A stretch of 64,000 nt of DNA from Streptomyces sp. NWU339 (GCF_003143855.1 NZ_QFRK01000001.1:323614-387613), one strand, 5' to 3'. Shown: positions 8,846-18,413, counted from the stretch's first letter. The notes: generated by a model from the letters alone, not told the origin. Made by a program: numbers and translations.

Positions 8846-9960
8846 CGCACACCCGCCTTCACCTCAGCCTGGCGCCCCAGCGGATCCCGCACCCGGCTGC
8901 ACCGCGTCCAGGAGGTCACCACACACTCGTCCGGCTCGGCGATCTCCTCGGGCTCCGGAGGCGGTTCATGGCCCAGCAGGCCGTGCTCGCGGCACCAGGC
9001 ATCGTTGTAGACGGTCTCCAGGTAGCGGTGCGGGCCGTCCGGGAAGACGGCGGCGATCCGAGTGCCGGCGGGGTACGTCCGTGCCGCCCACCCGGCCACC
9101 AGCGCCACCGCACCGACGCTCCAGCCGCCGGACGCGTAGTGGCGGCGGGCCAGCCGGCGGCAGGCCCATACCGCCTCGGCCGGGGCCACCCAGTGAACCT
9201 CGGTGAACGCGTCGTAGTCGACGTTCGACGGGTGGATGCTGGAGCCCAGTCCCCGCATGAGACGAGGAGCCGCGGACTGGCCGAAGATCGTCGATCCGAC
9301 CGCGTCCACCCCGATCAGCCGCAGTCCGGGGAACCACTCGCGCAGTCCCGCCGTGATGCCGGCCGAGTGGCCGCCTGTGCCCACCGCCGCCACCAGGACG
9401 TCGACACAGCCGAGTTGGGCGACGAGCTCGGCGGCCAGCGGCCGGTAGGCGGCGGTGTTGTCGGGGTTGTGGTACTGGTCCGGACAGTACGCGCCCGGGG
9501 TCCGGGCGAGCAGTTCACCGACGCGGTCGCGGCGGGCCCGCTGCCAGCCGCCCTGAGGGTGCGGGACCGGCACCTGCTCGACGTGCGCGCCCAGCGCGGT
9601 GAGCAGCCGGACCATGGGGGGCTCCATGCCGGGATCGGTGACCACGGTGACCGGGTGACCGTACGTGAGTCCGGCCAGGGTGAGCCCCAGGCCGAGGGTG
9701 CCGCTGGAGGACTCGACGACGGGCGCGCCCGGCGCGAGCTCACCGCGCCGTCGCGCCTCACGGACCATGTGCAGGCCGGGACGGTCCTTGATGCCGCCGG
9801 GGTTCGCTCCCTCCAGCTTGGCGTAGAAGCCGCGGCCGGGTGGGGCGAAGGGTTCGTCGATCCACAGGACGGGGGTGTTGCCCACCAGCTGTGCGGGGCG
9901 GCGGGCGGTCACGGACAGCGGGGCGTGCGCCCCGCGGTATGCGAGCAGGGGGACGTGCAT
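8842..9960 (-). CDS. PLP-dependent cysteine-synthase-family protein
   Basis: This 372-residue fold-type II PLP enzyme is related to O-acetylserine sulfhydrylase and SbnA. The PLP lysine lies in [15 protein letters not shown] (about residue 57); the usual Ser between Gly and the hydrophobic residue is missing. [15 protein letters not shown] is the substrate loop and [12 protein letters not shown] the phosphate-binding loop. A C-terminal extension of about 45 residues contains two cysteines. ATG 9960 is preferred because AAGGAG lies about 10 nt upstream; an ATG at 10020 lacks a ribosome binding site. It is coupled to the MFS gene by ATGA. The altered active-site loop and the exporter partner suggest a specialised beta-substitution product and not housekeeping cysteine. 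Confidence 0.85.
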   Translation of the reverse strand: MHVPLLAYRGAHAPLSVTARRPAQLVGNTPVLWIDEPFAPPGRGFYAKLEGANPGGIKDRPGLHMVREARRRGELAPGAPVVESSSGTLGLGLTLAGLTYGHPVTVVTDPGMEPPMVRLLTALGAHVEQVPVPHPQGGWQRARRDRVGELLARTPGAYCPDQYHNPDNTAAYRPLAAELVAQLGCVDVLVAAVGTGGHSAGITAGLREWFPGLRLIGVDAVGSTIFGQSAAPRLMRGLGSSIHPSNVDYDAFTEVHWVAPAEAVWACRRLARRHYASGGWSVGAVALVAGWAARTYPAGTRIAAVFPDGPHRYLETVYNDAWCREHGLLGHEPPPEPEEIAEPDECVVTSWTRCSRVRDPLGRQAEVKAGVR

Positions 9961-10079
9961 GGGCGTGCGGCTCCTTCGCACCCGCTTCTTGCGTCGGTGG
10001 GTGCGGTCGTTGCGGTTCATGGGCGCGCGGGCACGCCTCGGCCACCGTGTCGGGGCGAGGTCGGGGCGTGCGGGCGCGC

Positions 10080-10547
10080 CTAGAAGCGCCAGACGCAGTG
10101 GAGCGCGAGAGTGCCACGGCTGTCCGAGGCACGCGCGGCCTGAGGTGGACCGGCCCAGGCGGCGTACGCGGCCGTGGCCCCCGCCACCGGGGGCGGTGCG
10201 ACATCCGCACCGCTGTGACCGGACCCGAGGACGACGGTGGCATCGGCGGAGGCCCTGGGCCGGTCCGCCGCGTGCTCGATGTGATCGTCTGCCTCGTGGT
10301 GATGCGCGGGAGCGTGGTCATCGCTCTCGTGGTCGTGCCCGAGAACCGGGCCGCGTCCGTGGCCGATGCCGGCTTCCGGGTGGGTGGAGGCTGCGGCTTC
10401 GATGCCGACCGCCAGATGGGGGCCGTCGTACGAGGAGCCGTGTACGGTGCCCGCCAGATGGGCGACGATCAGCAGGACAAGCCCCAGCAGCGGGCCGACA
10501 TGGCCCGCCCGCCCTGGGATTCCTGTTCCGATCCGCCTACCGCTCAC
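10080..10547 (-). CDS. His-rich DUF6153-like secreted or membrane-anchored protein
   Basis: This 155-residue protein starts with a short basic N-terminus and one hydrophobic segment ([20 protein letters not shown], about residues 18-37). A region dense in His, Asp and Glu follows ([19 protein letters not shown], about 70-88), then an Ala/Pro-rich tail. It resembles the streptomycete DUF6153 family, and its composition suggests extracytoplasmic metal binding, which is inferred. The start is GTG 10547 with a weak ribosome binding site. It lies 119 bp upstream of the cysteine-synthase-like gene on the same strand, so the three genes may form one operon. Confidence 0.65.
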   Translation of the reverse strand: MSGRRIGTGIPGRAGHVGPLLGLVLLIVAHLAGTVHGSSYDGPHLAVGIEAAASTHPEAGIGHGRGPVLGHDHESDDHAPAHHHEADDHIEHAADRPRASADATVVLGSGHSGADVAPPPVAGATAAYAAWAGPPQAARASDSRGTLALHCVWRF

Positions 10548-10791
10548 ACGCGGAGCGTAATGGAATGATTGCTTTCTGTTGCGTTGGGTGGGCTGCGTGC
10601 CGGGGTGTGTCGACCTCGGGGATTCGCTGGACGGAGGCGGGCGGCCACGGACCCGTGCCGTGGCCGAAAGCCTCCCGTCGACCGACCACTGCCTGATTGC
10701 CCCGCCCCGCGGTGCGCGCAGACCGGCGAGGCCCTCGGCGTCGCTTCCGTGAGGGAGCCTGCGCTGCCCGAACCGGACCTCGCCTCCGGGC
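10548..10791. other. Intergenic DNA next to a gene fossil
   Basis: No gene can be supported here. It contains the promoter side of the DUF6153-like gene, including a less GC-rich patch at 10558-10585. Confidence 0.4.
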
Positions 10792-11196
10792 TTGAGCCCA
10801 CCAGGAGCCGAACGGCCCCAGCACCCGGTTCACCAGCCTCAACCGTGCCGAGGCGGGCAGGAAGCGGCAGCCGGCTGCCTGGTGAACGACCGCGTACAGC
10901 CCCCACGACCGGCCGAGCGGGGTGTCCGGCGGCCAGTGCGGCGCAGGCGTCGGAGCCGCCCCGAACACCAGCCGCCTCCCGCGCACCAGGAGCTGAACCT
11001 CTGCCCCGGTCTCGCGCAGCAGGACCGCGCTCCCCTGGGCCGGCTGACCGGCCCCGACCACGACCACGACCTGTCCGGCGAACGTCGCGGGGTCGGCGCG
11101 CTGCGAGCTGTGCGAGACGAGTCCCTCCGGTGCGAGCGCCGCCACCGGTTCGGGAACGCATGCGAAGCCGTCCATGCCGCCGGCCACCACCACGCG
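10792..11196 (-). pseudogene. Fragment of a flavin-dependent monooxygenase or NAD(P)-binding oxidoreductase
   Basis: The minus strand encodes a Rossmann segment, VVVVGAGQPAQGSAVLLRE followed by GAEVQLLVRG. It is preceded by VSHSSQRADPATFAG and followed by a helical stretch ending VNRVLGPFGSWW. This matches the middle of FAD-dependent monooxygenases, where the NADPH-binding GxGxSA loop follows a SHS motif. Here the loop has Pro in place of Ser. Neither the FAD-binding N-terminus nor a credible C-terminus is present, so only about 135 codons survive. It lies 96 bp beyond the end of the DUF418-like gene on the same strand. Confidence 0.6.
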
Positions 11197-11292
11197 GCCG
11201 AACCGACGACCCCGGCATCGCGGCCATCGCCGCCCGGAACGGCGAGGAGCCGGACGGGCCGGGACCTCGCCGCGCAACTGGCGTGTGCCGCC

Positions 11293-12555
11293 CTATCTGA
11301 CGTGGCGCGCGGGCCGGCCGGCGAGGTGGAGCAGGTGCTCGAGGGGGCCACGCCGGAAGAGGCGGGTCCATACGGCCGCCAGGAGCGTGGCGGCCGCGAT
11401 GAAGCCCAGGAGTACCGGCAGCGCGTTCATGGTGTCGGCCTCGATTGCGGCCACGTACCAGACGTCGGCGAAGAACCAGAGGGCGACGATGTGCAGGACG
11501 TAGAAGGTCAGAGCCATCGTGCCGACCGCCGCGACGGGGGCGGCCAGGCGGGTGAGCCGCGGCAGCCGGGCGGCGATGGTCAGACACGCGGCCAGCACCA
11601 TGAGGGCGACCCCCGTGTTGCCGAGGATCGAGAAGGTCGTCTGGCTGTGCGGCGCGCCCACCAGCAGCCAGGCCAGCGGGGTGCGGTTCTCGGGTTCGCC
11701 CACTGCGTCGGACCACCATCCCGACGCTGCCGAACCGCCGCCCGTGGCCCCCGCGACGGCGGTGAGAGCGTGCGGGACCAGGCGCAGGGCCAGCCAGGAG
11801 CCGCCGTAGCCGGACAGGGCTAGTGCTCCGCCGGCCAGGGCCAGCCGGGAGCGGATGCCGGGCCGGGTGAGATCGAGTTTGGCCACTGCCATGCCCGCGA
11901 CCAGGAACGGCATCCAGGTGAGGACCGGATACTCCCCGGTGAACAGCAGTTCGGTGATCTCGCCCGTGCCGCTGACCCGGGCCAACGGATCGCCGGCGGT
12001 GATGGCGTCCGCCCAGTTCCCGCCCTCGATCGACCGGCGGATCGCGTAGAGGACCTGAGGCAGGATCAGTGCGCCCGCGCCGGCGATGAGCGCGAGCGTT
12101 TTGGCCCGCAAGCGGTACAGCGGGAGGACGGTTAGGAAGAGCAGCCCGTAGAAGCTGAGGATCACGTCGACCCCGGTGTCCAGGGCGGTCAGGGCGTAGC
12201 CGAACCCCAGGAGGACGGCGGCGCGGATCACGATCCGGGCCACCGCCTGTCGCCCGGACCGCCCGGTCCTGGGGTGCGGGCGGCCGGTGATGATGACCAG
12301 CGAGAAGCCGGCGAGCAGCGCGAAGAGTGCGGAGGAGCGGCCGCGGGCCGTCTCCAGCAGGAACCCCACCGGCCCGCCCACCGTCACGTCGGGGCCGACA
12401 TGGGCGGAGTACATGCCGAAGACCGCGAGGCCGCGGGCCAGGTCGATGCCGACCAGCCGCCCCGTCGACGGCGGGCCGGCGTGGGCGGGGGAGCCATCTG
12501 CCGCAGGCTCCCGCGGCGCCTGTGCCGGCACGGCCGGCCATGCGTTCTGCGTCAT
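11293..12555 (-). CDS. DUF418-like multi-pass membrane protein
   Basis: This 420-residue membrane protein begins after a short polar leader with GRLVGIDLARGLAVFGMY, the signature of the DUF418/DUF1624 (heparan N-acetyltransferase-like) acyltransferase-type superfamily. About ten hydrophobic helices follow, with a conserved-looking FYVLHIVALWFFADV near the C-terminus. The substrate is unknown. The ATG at 12555 (MTQNAWPAV) is preceded by GAGG. An open frame continues upstream to 13227, but that part is an integrase fossil on the same frame and not a domain of this protein. Confidence 0.8.
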   Translation of the reverse strand: MTQNAWPAVPAQAPREPAADGSPAHAGPPSTGRLVGIDLARGLAVFGMYSAHVGPDVTVGGPVGFLLETARGRSSALFALLAGFSLVIITGRPHPRTGRSGRQAVARIVIRAAVLLGFGYALTALDTGVDVILSFYGLLFLTVLPLYRLRAKTLALIAGAGALILPQVLYAIRRSIEGGNWADAITAGDPLARVSGTGEITELLFTGEYPVLTWMPFLVAGMAVAKLDLTRPGIRSRLALAGGALALSGYGGSWLALRLVPHALTAVAGATGGGSAASGWWSDAVGEPENRTPLAWLLVGAPHSQTTFSILGNTGVALMVLAACLTIAARLPRLTRLAAPVAAVGTMALTFYVLHIVALWFFADVWYVAAIEADTMNALPVLLGFIAAATLLAAVWTRLFRRGPLEHLLHLAGRPARHVR

Positions 12556-12684
12556 GTCCTCAGCATTGCCGAATCTCCGCCGCGGCTCACGCGGCGCCGC
12601 TCCGCGGCCACCCCGCCGACCGGCCGAAGCCCTCCTGGCCGACTGGCCGGGGCCGCGCGGCCGATCGGCGGCAATCGCGCTGGT

Positions 12685-13227
12685 CCGCGGCCCCACGTCG
12701 GCCGCCGGCCGGACTACCGCGTCATTGCGGGCCGCCGGGCCGAACTTTCGGCAGGATGCCGGCTCCCCACGCCACCCGGCGAACAGTTCTGCGATCTGTG
12801 CTTCGCTGGGCGGGATCCGCAGTTGCGGTTCCACCGAGGCCCGCGGCCGGTTCATCTCGTCCAGCGGGCACTCGACCACACGCCTGGTGAGGTTGTGCAG
12901 CTCCACCTTGTGCCGCAGCTCAAGGAACTGGAAGAACACCGCTGGCGCACCTGCCCGGCCGGTCCGGGTCGACGGTTGGGCGTCGCGGAGCACCTTGCCG
13001 AAGTACATGTCGGCGTCGGCCGGCCCCATCTTCCCCAGCGGGCGGCCGAACCGGTCCCGGATCGGTTCCGGGAGGTCAGGGTCGTGGCGGATCGTGCTGC
13101 CGGCCGGTCCGGCCGAAGCCCTCGCGAGCACGAGCCCGGCCAGGACGTCTGTCTCGAACTCGGCGAGTTCCTCCTCGCTCACCGGGGCCCGGTACTCACA
13201 CGGATCGTGCACTACGGCCAGAGCCAA
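12685..13227 (-). pseudogene. N-terminal fragment of a tyrosine recombinase/integrase
   Basis: About 181 codons (starting MALAVVHDPCEYRAPVSE) resemble the SAM-like N-terminal arm-binding half of streptomycete site-specific integrases, with the core-binding part RFGRPLGKMGPADADMYFGK. The fragment stops before the catalytic R-H-R-Y region and then runs in frame into unrelated sequence and the DUF418-like gene. Many positions appear substituted relative to the family as I remember it. The IS1380-type element begins 6 bp beyond its 5' end (13233). Confidence 0.6.
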
Positions 13228-13232
13228 CCTAG

Positions 13233-14888
13233 CCTCGCGCTTTCACGAAGCGGTCTGTCCGGCACGTAAGCAGGGGCGTGGGAAGTGCCTCTGAACAGCG
13301 AGAATGAGGATTGTCGAGGTCCTTGTTCCCGCACCAGCCGGAGGCACTTCCCAGGTGAAGAAGCGTATCGGGTTCTACGCGCGTGTCCGCGTCGAGGGCG
13401 GCCGTGGGGTGGTCTCCCAGGCCGGGGCCGTACTGCTGGTCGAGACAGTTCGCAAGAGCGGCCTGGATGCGGCGATATCGCGGGCGCTGGCGCCGTGGCG
13501 GAAGGCCCGGGCAGTGCATGATCCGGGCAAGATCCTGCTGGATGTGGCGCTCGCCGTCGCCCTGGGCGGGGACTGCCAGGCCGATGTGGCCATGCTGCGG
13601 GCCGAGCCGGCCCTGTTCGGGCCGGTGGCCTCCGACCCGACCGTCTCCCGGCTCATCGACACGCTGGCCGCCGACGGGAAGCGTGCCCTGGCCGTGATCC
13701 GCACCGCCCGTGCCGAAGTACGCGAACGTGTCTGGCAGTTGGCCGGTGAAGCGGCGCCGGACGCCGGCGGACAGGTGACCGTGGACCTCGACGGTGTCCT
13801 CGTCCTGGCGCACTCCGAGAAGCAGGACGCCGCCGCGACCTGGAAGAAGACCTTCGGCCACCACCCGCTGGTGGGGTTCGTCGACCACGGCCGCGGCGGG
13901 TCCGGCGAGCCCGTCGCGGGGTTGCTGCGACCGGGAAATGCGGGCTCCAACACCGCCGCGGATCACATCGAAGCCGCCCGGCTCGCGCTCGCTCAGCTGC
14001 CCAAACGCTACCGGCGCGGCCGGCAGACACTCATCCGCACCGATTCCGGCGGCGGCACCCACGAGTTCGTGGCCTGGCTCGCGAAGCGCGGACGGTGGCT
14101 GTCGTACTCGGTCGGCATGACCATCACCGACGCCATCCACGCCGCCGTCCTGAAGGTCCCGGCCGGCGCGTGGACACCGGCAATCGAACCGGACGGCGAG
14201 ATCCGCCACGGGGCCTGGGTCGCCGAAATCGACGGCGCCTGCCTCAAGGGCTGGCCAGCGGGCATGCGGCTGATCGTCCGCAGGGAACGCCCGCACCCCG
14301 GCGCCCAGCTGCGCTTCACTGACGCCGACGGCATGCGCCTGACCTGCTTCGCCACCAACACCCACACCACCCCGATCGCCGCTTTGGAGCTGCGGCACCG
14401 CCAGCGGGCCAGAGCCGAGGACCGCATCCGCGCCGCGCGGGCCGCCGGCCTGCGCAACCTGCCCCTGCACGATGCCGCGCAGAACCAGGTCTGGCTGGAG
14501 ATCGTCCAGACCGCCCTGGACCTGCTGGCCTGGATGCCGATGCTCGCCCTCACCGGCACCGCCCGGCTCTGGGAGCCCCGCCGGCTCCGCCTACGACTGT
14601 TCTCCGCCACCGCTCAGCTCGTCACCACCGGCCGCCGCCGCATCCTCCGCCTGGCGAAGCACTGGCCCTTCACAGACGTGATCACAGAGGCCCTGGGACG
14701 CCTCACCGCCCTACCAAGGCCTGGCTGGCCAGCGGAAACGTCCTGCCCCTACGACCCCATTCACCCCGGAGCCGTGGAACCCGGCGCCCACCCGACGCGA
14801 CAGCCGGGCAATAACCTTGCCCATGATCAGCCCGGACGACCGAAACGGCCCGCCAGAAAACCCGACGGTCCGTCATGAAAGGTCGAGG
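13233..14888 (+). mobile_element. IS1380-family insertion sequence, apparently complete
   Basis: Imperfect 16-bp inverted ends are CCTCGCGCTTTCACGA at 13233-13248 and the complement of CCTCGACCTTTCATGA at 14873-14888. The adjoining bases are CTAG on the left and TTAG on the right, which either extend the ends or are a 3-4 bp target duplication. The 1.66-kb length and single DDE transposase fit the family. The right end lies inside a lipoprotein gene. A second, truncated copy with the same terminal sequence lies at 30303-30668. Confidence 0.8.
13355..14878 (+). CDS. IS1380-family transposase
   Basis: This DDE transposase of about 507 residues has characteristic blocks: LDVALAVALGGDCQADVAML, SDPTVSRLIDTLAADG, TVDLDGVLVLAHSEKQ (first Asp), LIRTDSGGGTHEFVAWLA (second Asp) and the late LAWMPMLALTGTARLWEPRR with a C-terminal helix. 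It appears full length and uninterrupted, so the element may be active. GTG 13355 (VKKRIGFYARVRV) is the preferred start. An in-frame ATG at 13304 would add 17 residues with no family similarity. Confidence 0.88.
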   Translation: MKKRIGFYARVRVEGGRGVVSQAGAVLLVETVRKSGLDAAISRALAPWRKARAVHDPGKILLDVALAVALGGDCQADVAMLRAEPALFGPVASDPTVSRLIDTLAADGKRALAVIRTARAEVRERVWQLAGEAAPDAGGQVTVDLDGVLVLAHSEKQDAAATWKKTFGHHPLVGFVDHGRGGSGEPVAGLLRPGNAGSNTAADHIEAARLALAQLPKRYRRGRQTLIRTDSGGGTHEFVAWLAKRGRWLSYSVGMTITDAIHAAVLKVPAGAWTPAIEPDGEIRHGAWVAEIDGACLKGWPAGMRLIVRRERPHPGAQLRFTDADGMRLTCFATNTHTTPIAALELRHRQRARAEDRIRAARAAGLRNLPLHDAAQNQVWLEIVQTALDLLAWMPMLALTGTARLWEPRRLRLRLFSATAQLVTTGRRRILRLAKHWPFTDVITEALGRLTALPRPGWPAETSCPYDPIHPGAVEPGAHPTRQPGNNLAHDQPGRPKRPARKPDGPS

Positions 14889-14953
14889 TTAGTGCCCGCG
14901 CAGCCCGCTAGGAGCAGCGCTGCCGCGATCGTGCTCACCACCGTGCGTCTCAT
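14873..14953 (-). pseudogene. Lipoprotein gene cut off by the IS1380-type insertion
   Basis: The minus strand starts ATG at 14953 and encodes a classic lipoprotein signal: MRRTVV, a hydrophobic core and the lipobox LLLAGC, then AGTN. It then runs directly into the inverted repeat of the IS, where the frame ends at TGA (14873). Only about 22 native codons remain. The rest of the gene is not found on the other side of the element, so a deletion accompanied or followed insertion. Confidence 0.65.
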
Positions 14954-15094
14954 TGTCCCGCCCCTGCCGTGCCCGTCCGGTGCTGATCACCGAGCCGGAA
15001 CGCCACAGTGTGCCATGACATTTCCCGCCCCTTTTCCGCGCGGATGTGCCGTGCCCGGCGGGCGGAACGCGCCGCACAGCGGCGTCCAGGGCGG

Positions 15095-16196
15095 TCAGGG
15101 GGCGGGTTCTTCGGCGGCGGACATGTCGCGCGGGCGGCTGTAGTGGAACTGGTGGGCCACCGTGACCGTGGCGGTGGGCCCGTTGCGGTGCTTGGCCGCG
15201 ATCAGGTCGCTCTCCCCGGCCCGCCCGGACTCGGGCGCGTAGTGGTCCTCGCGGTGCAGCAGGAGGATCGCCTCCGCGTCCTGCTCCAGGGCCCCGGAGT
15301 CCCGCAGGTCGCTCACCGCCGGCTTCTTGTCCTGCCGCTGTTCGGGCCCGCGGTTGAGCTGGGCCGGGGCGATGAGCACGGCGCCGGTGTCGGCGGCGAG
15401 GATCTTCAGTTCGCGGCTGATCTCGGTGACCCGCTCGTAGGGCGACTGCCTCGCGGTGCGCTGGTCGGTCTGCATCAGCTGGAGGTAGTCCACCACCAGC
15501 GGCGCCCGGCTGGTCTCCCGGGTGATGGTCTTGATGCGGGAGCGGATCCGGGCGGGGCTGAGGCGGGCGGAGTAGTCCATCCACAGCGGCAGGTCGCGTA
15601 GTTCGGGGGTGTGCCGGTCCAGGCCGGTCCCAGTCGTCTCCGGTGAGGCCGTCGACGCCGTCGCGGATGTGGTGGAACGCCACCCGGGCCCGGGCGGACA
15701 GGATCCGGTTGCTGACCTCGGTCCTCCTCATCTCCAGCCTGTGCACCAGGGTGGGGGCCCCGGTGCGGGCGTTGGCGGTGGCGACGCCGAGGGCGAACGC
15801 GGACTTGCCCATGGCCGGGCGGGCGGCGACCACGATCATCTGCCCGGGCATCAGCTTCATCAGGGCGTCCAGATCGGTGAAGCCGGTGACGGCGGCCGCC
15901 GGGAGGGACACGGCCAGGCCGTCCAGGTGGGCGTCCAGGTGGTCCCCGAACCGGCCGAAGTCGTCATCGTCGGCCTGGCCGTCGGCGGCGAGGTACTCCA
16001 GCTCCGCCTGATGGGCGGCGATCGTCTCCGGCACGGACAGCGGGTCCGCCAGGCGGGCGCCCTGCATCCCGCGCACCAGGGCGGCCTGGTAGCGGCGCAC
16101 CTGGGCGTAGCCGTGCACGAGGTCGGCGTAGTGGCCGGCCTCGGCCGCCGAACAGGCTTCACTCGCGAGGCGGGACAGGCCGACCACGCCGCCCAG
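15095..16196 (-). pseudogene. DnaB-like replicative helicase, frameshifted and N-terminally incomplete
   Basis: Two frames together encode most of a DnaB-type hexameric helicase. The upper part has VVAARPAMGKSAFALGVAT (Walker A) and RLEMRRTEVSNRILS. The lower part has APLVVDYLQLMQTDQR (Walker B), RELKILAADTGAVLIAPAQL, SDLRDSGALEQDAEAILLL and the C-terminal RNGPTATVTVAHQFHYSR. A single extra base in GGCC near 15622-15625 joins them: without it the text reads GDDWDRLDRHTPELRDLPLW. The N-terminal collar domain is largely gone. Such second DnaB copies usually come from phages or integrative elements. Confidence 0.8.
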
Positions 16197-16328
16197 GCGC
16201 TGGACATGTAGCCGGAGACGTCCGGCAAACGCATCACCGCCCGCATCTCCCTCCTGGACACCGGCGGAGCGTGACCGGGCGGTTCCCCTCCCGCTCCCCG
16301 GCGACGGCACCCGACCGCGTGATCCGCC

Positions 16329-17480
16329 TCAACCGTCCAACCCGGCCGGGCCGTTCACGAGGGCGTCATGGATGGCCCACCCCATGTCGCCCGCACACCA
16401 GCTGACGTTGCCCAGGACGGCGACGTCCACATCGTGCCGGGGATAGTGGTAGAGGCGGGCGCTGACCCCGTCCTCCTCGCCCGTGTGACCCCAGCGGACG
16501 ACGGTTCCCCCGTCGTCCAGGAGGTGGGTGAGGCCGAAGCCGTACTTCCACCGGTATCCGCGCACCTTCTCCGCCCGCTCGTCGACCTGCGGGGTCAGCG
16601 CGAGGCGTGTGGTCTCCTCGTCCAGCAACCGGCCGATGCGCAGCGCCCGGGCGAAGGCGGTCAGGTCGGCGGCGCTGCAGGTCGCTCCCCCGTCGGCGGC
16701 GGCGCGCGGAGTGGTGGTGTAGTGATTGGTCCGGTACGGAGTGGGGCCGGTGGCCGGGGTGAGATACCCCTCGGCGATGTCTGGACCGAGTTCGTCCAGC
16801 GCCCAGAACCCCGACGCGGTCATGTCGGCGCGGGCGAAGACCTCGTCGGTGATGACCTGCTCGTAGGGGCGGCCGGTCAGCGACTCGATGAGCAGCCCAA
16901 GCAGGATGTACCCGGCACCGTTGTACAGATGGCGCTCCCCGGGCGGGAAGTGCGGTTCCTTGCCGGCGAACAGCGGCAGGTAGTCCGCGTTCTCTCGCAG
17001 GAGATACAGCGGATGGGAGGAGGTCAGGGCGGCCCATTCGGCCTCCCAGTCGGGGCTGCCCTCCTCGAACCAGTCGCCGATGCCGGACGTCATGGTCAGG
17101 GCGTGCCGGACGGTGACACGCGGGTCGAGCCGGGGCATGTGCTCCTTCACGTGGTCCGCGAGCGAGTCGTCCAGATGGACCCGCCTTTGCTCGACGAGCT
17201 GCAGCACGGCCACCGCCGTGAACATCTTCGACACCGAGGCCACGCGGAACCGGGTGTCGCACGTGTTGGGTATCGCCCAGCGCCGCGACGCCATCCCGAA
17301 GGCGCGGGCGAACACCGTCTCCCCGCGCCGGGTAACGCGCACCGTGCCGGAGAATCCCTGGCCCTGGGCCACGCCGAGGACGGCCTGCTCGAGACGGTCG
17401 GGATCGAGGCCGCCGGTCGGATCGTCCGTCGTCGCGCTTGCCACCGTGGACTCCTCGCAGAAGAAGGTTGCATCAGCCAT
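16329..17480 (-). CDS. Class C beta-lactamase-like serine hydrolase
   Basis: This 383-residue protein belongs to the penicillin-binding/AmpC-esterase superfamily. The nucleophile motif is SVSK in FRVASVSKMFTAVAVLQL (about residue 83), the second motif is YNG in LYNGAGYILLGLL (about 187), and the third is HTG in RWGHTGEEDG (about 330). No signal peptide is apparent, so it is probably cytoplasmic. Homologues include esterases, D-amino-peptidases and unknowns, and beta-lactam resistance should not be assumed. The ATG at 17480 is the first in-frame Met. It is monocistronic and lies just outside the IS5-like element. Confidence 0.88.
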   Translation of the reverse strand: MADATFFCEESTVASATTDDPTGGLDPDRLEQAVLGVAQGQGFSGTVRVTRRGETVFARAFGMASRRWAIPNTCDTRFRVASVSKMFTAVAVLQLVEQRRVHLDDSLADHVKEHMPRLDPRVTVRHALTMTSGIGDWFEEGSPDWEAEWAALTSSHPLYLLRENADYLPLFAGKEPHFPPGERHLYNGAGYILLGLLIESLTGRPYEQVITDEVFARADMTASGFWALDELGPDIAEGYLTPATGPTPYRTNHYTTTPRAAADGGATCSAADLTAFARALRIGRLLDEETTRLALTPQVDERAEKVRGYRWKYGFGLTHLLDDGGTVVRWGHTGEEDGVSARLYHYPRHDVDVAVLGNVSWCAGDMGWAIHDALVNGPAGLDG

Positions 17481-17614
17481 GGGCCATGATCGTCAGGGGT
17501 TCGTGTATCAGGCAACCGCTTTGTATTCAACGCCGACTCTGCTGCGCAATTCGGCTGGGTGAGTTCTGCCGGTCGAGCGTGATCGTCTCTGTGGTTGCGA
17601 TATCCCGGCCTCGT

Positions 17615-17632
17615 GTCAGTGACGTTTTCTCA
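17615..17632 (+). repeat. Left terminal inverted repeat of the IS5-like element
   Basis: GTCAGTGACGTTTTCTCA, an exact inverse of 19232-19249. The next inward bases are only partly complementary. Confidence 0.9.
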
Positions 17633-17644
17633 GCGGATGTCCGG

Positions 17645-18316
17645 TCAGCACTGCCAGAGGAACGAGCCTTCCTTGCACGGCACGCACGCGAAGACGTATC
17701 CGCAGCCGCCTCCACCGAAGTTCATCGCTGTCCGGTGGTCACGTCCCTCCTCGAGCTGGGCCATGAAGCTCATCGGCTGCGCGCACGACGGACATGCCGG
17801 CGTCTCGTCGTGCTGCAGCCACGCCGGAGCGCCGCCCAGTTGGCCGAGGACGTCCCGCAAGGGACGGCCGTAAGTCTGCGACCAGTTACTGCGTGCCTCG
17901 TGGTAGGGAACCGCGTCGATCGCCGTGCAGTCGATGCCACAGGTCTCCGACAGCAGGGTCTCACCTTCCGTTGGCACCGGGGCGGGCGTGAGTCCGGCGC
18001 GAGGGAACAGCAGTGCCCGGTTGCCGCCCGCGCCCGGATCCCACTCGTCGCACAGCCCCGGGTCGTTCTGGCACATGAAGACCGACAGGACGCACTCGGC
18101 CGCCGCAGCTGCCTCGGCCCCCTGGGCGCCGGGCGCGTTCACCAGCAGTTGCGCGATGAACTGCATCGGCCCCGAGCACGCCGCGCACCGCGGCCAGGTG
18201 AACCCGGCCGGCACCAGCGGCACGCCGCCGGTGCGTGTCACCAGCGCGTGGTCATCGACCGGACCGATATACGTCATCAAGGTAGTGGTCACGGTCGGGA
18301 AGCCTAGATCAGCCAT
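17645..18316 (-). CDS. YwqG/DUF1963-like protein with zinc-ribbon cysteines
   Basis: This 223-residue soluble protein has WPRCAACSGPMQFIAQLLV near the N-terminus and CPSCAQPMSFMAQLEEG near the C-terminus, plus CGYVFACVPCKEG at the end. The repeated W-P-x-C-x-x-C-G-x-P-M-x-F block and the internal duplication are typical of YwqG/DUF1963 proteins. Three CxxC pairs predict one or two structural zinc sites. The function of the family is unknown. ATG 18316 follows AGGGAG at a good distance. The gene lies wholly inside the 18-bp inverted repeats, divergent from the transposase, and looks like cargo. Confidence 0.75.
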   Translation of the reverse strand: MADLGFPTVTTTLMTYIGPVDDHALVTRTGGVPLVPAGFTWPRCAACSGPMQFIAQLLVNAPGAQGAEAAAAAECVLSVFMCQNDPGLCDEWDPGAGGNRALLFPRAGLTPAPVPTEGETLLSETCGIDCTAIDAVPYHEARSNWSQTYGRPLRDVLGQLGGAPAWLQHDETPACPSCAQPMSFMAQLEEGRDHRTAMNFGGGGCGYVFACVPCKEGSFLWQC

Positions 18317-18413
18317 ACGACAGCTCCCTGCGGCCCGACCGTGGGAGCACGACGCTGGGCTGGTAAGACGGGGCCCTTCACACACGATCGTCCGCCGACC
18401 CAGAGGCTTCACC

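Noticed and set aside
10544-12541. 665-codon minus-strand frame
   Set aside because: Low-complexity shadow of the DUF418-like gene and the monooxygenase remnant.
11293-13227. A single 644-codon protein joining integrase-like and DUF418-like parts
   Set aside because: The first part is an eroded integrase N-terminus and the DUF418-like part has its own RBS and start. They share a frame by accident.
13304-13354. 17-residue N-terminal extension of the IS1380 transposase
   Set aside because: It lies in the terminal region of the IS and has no family similarity; GTG 13355 is the better start.
16329-17480. Reading the serine hydrolase as an antibiotic-resistance beta-lactamase
   Set aside because: It has the general SxxK/YxN/HTG layout but no signal peptide, and the family is mostly esterases and peptidases.
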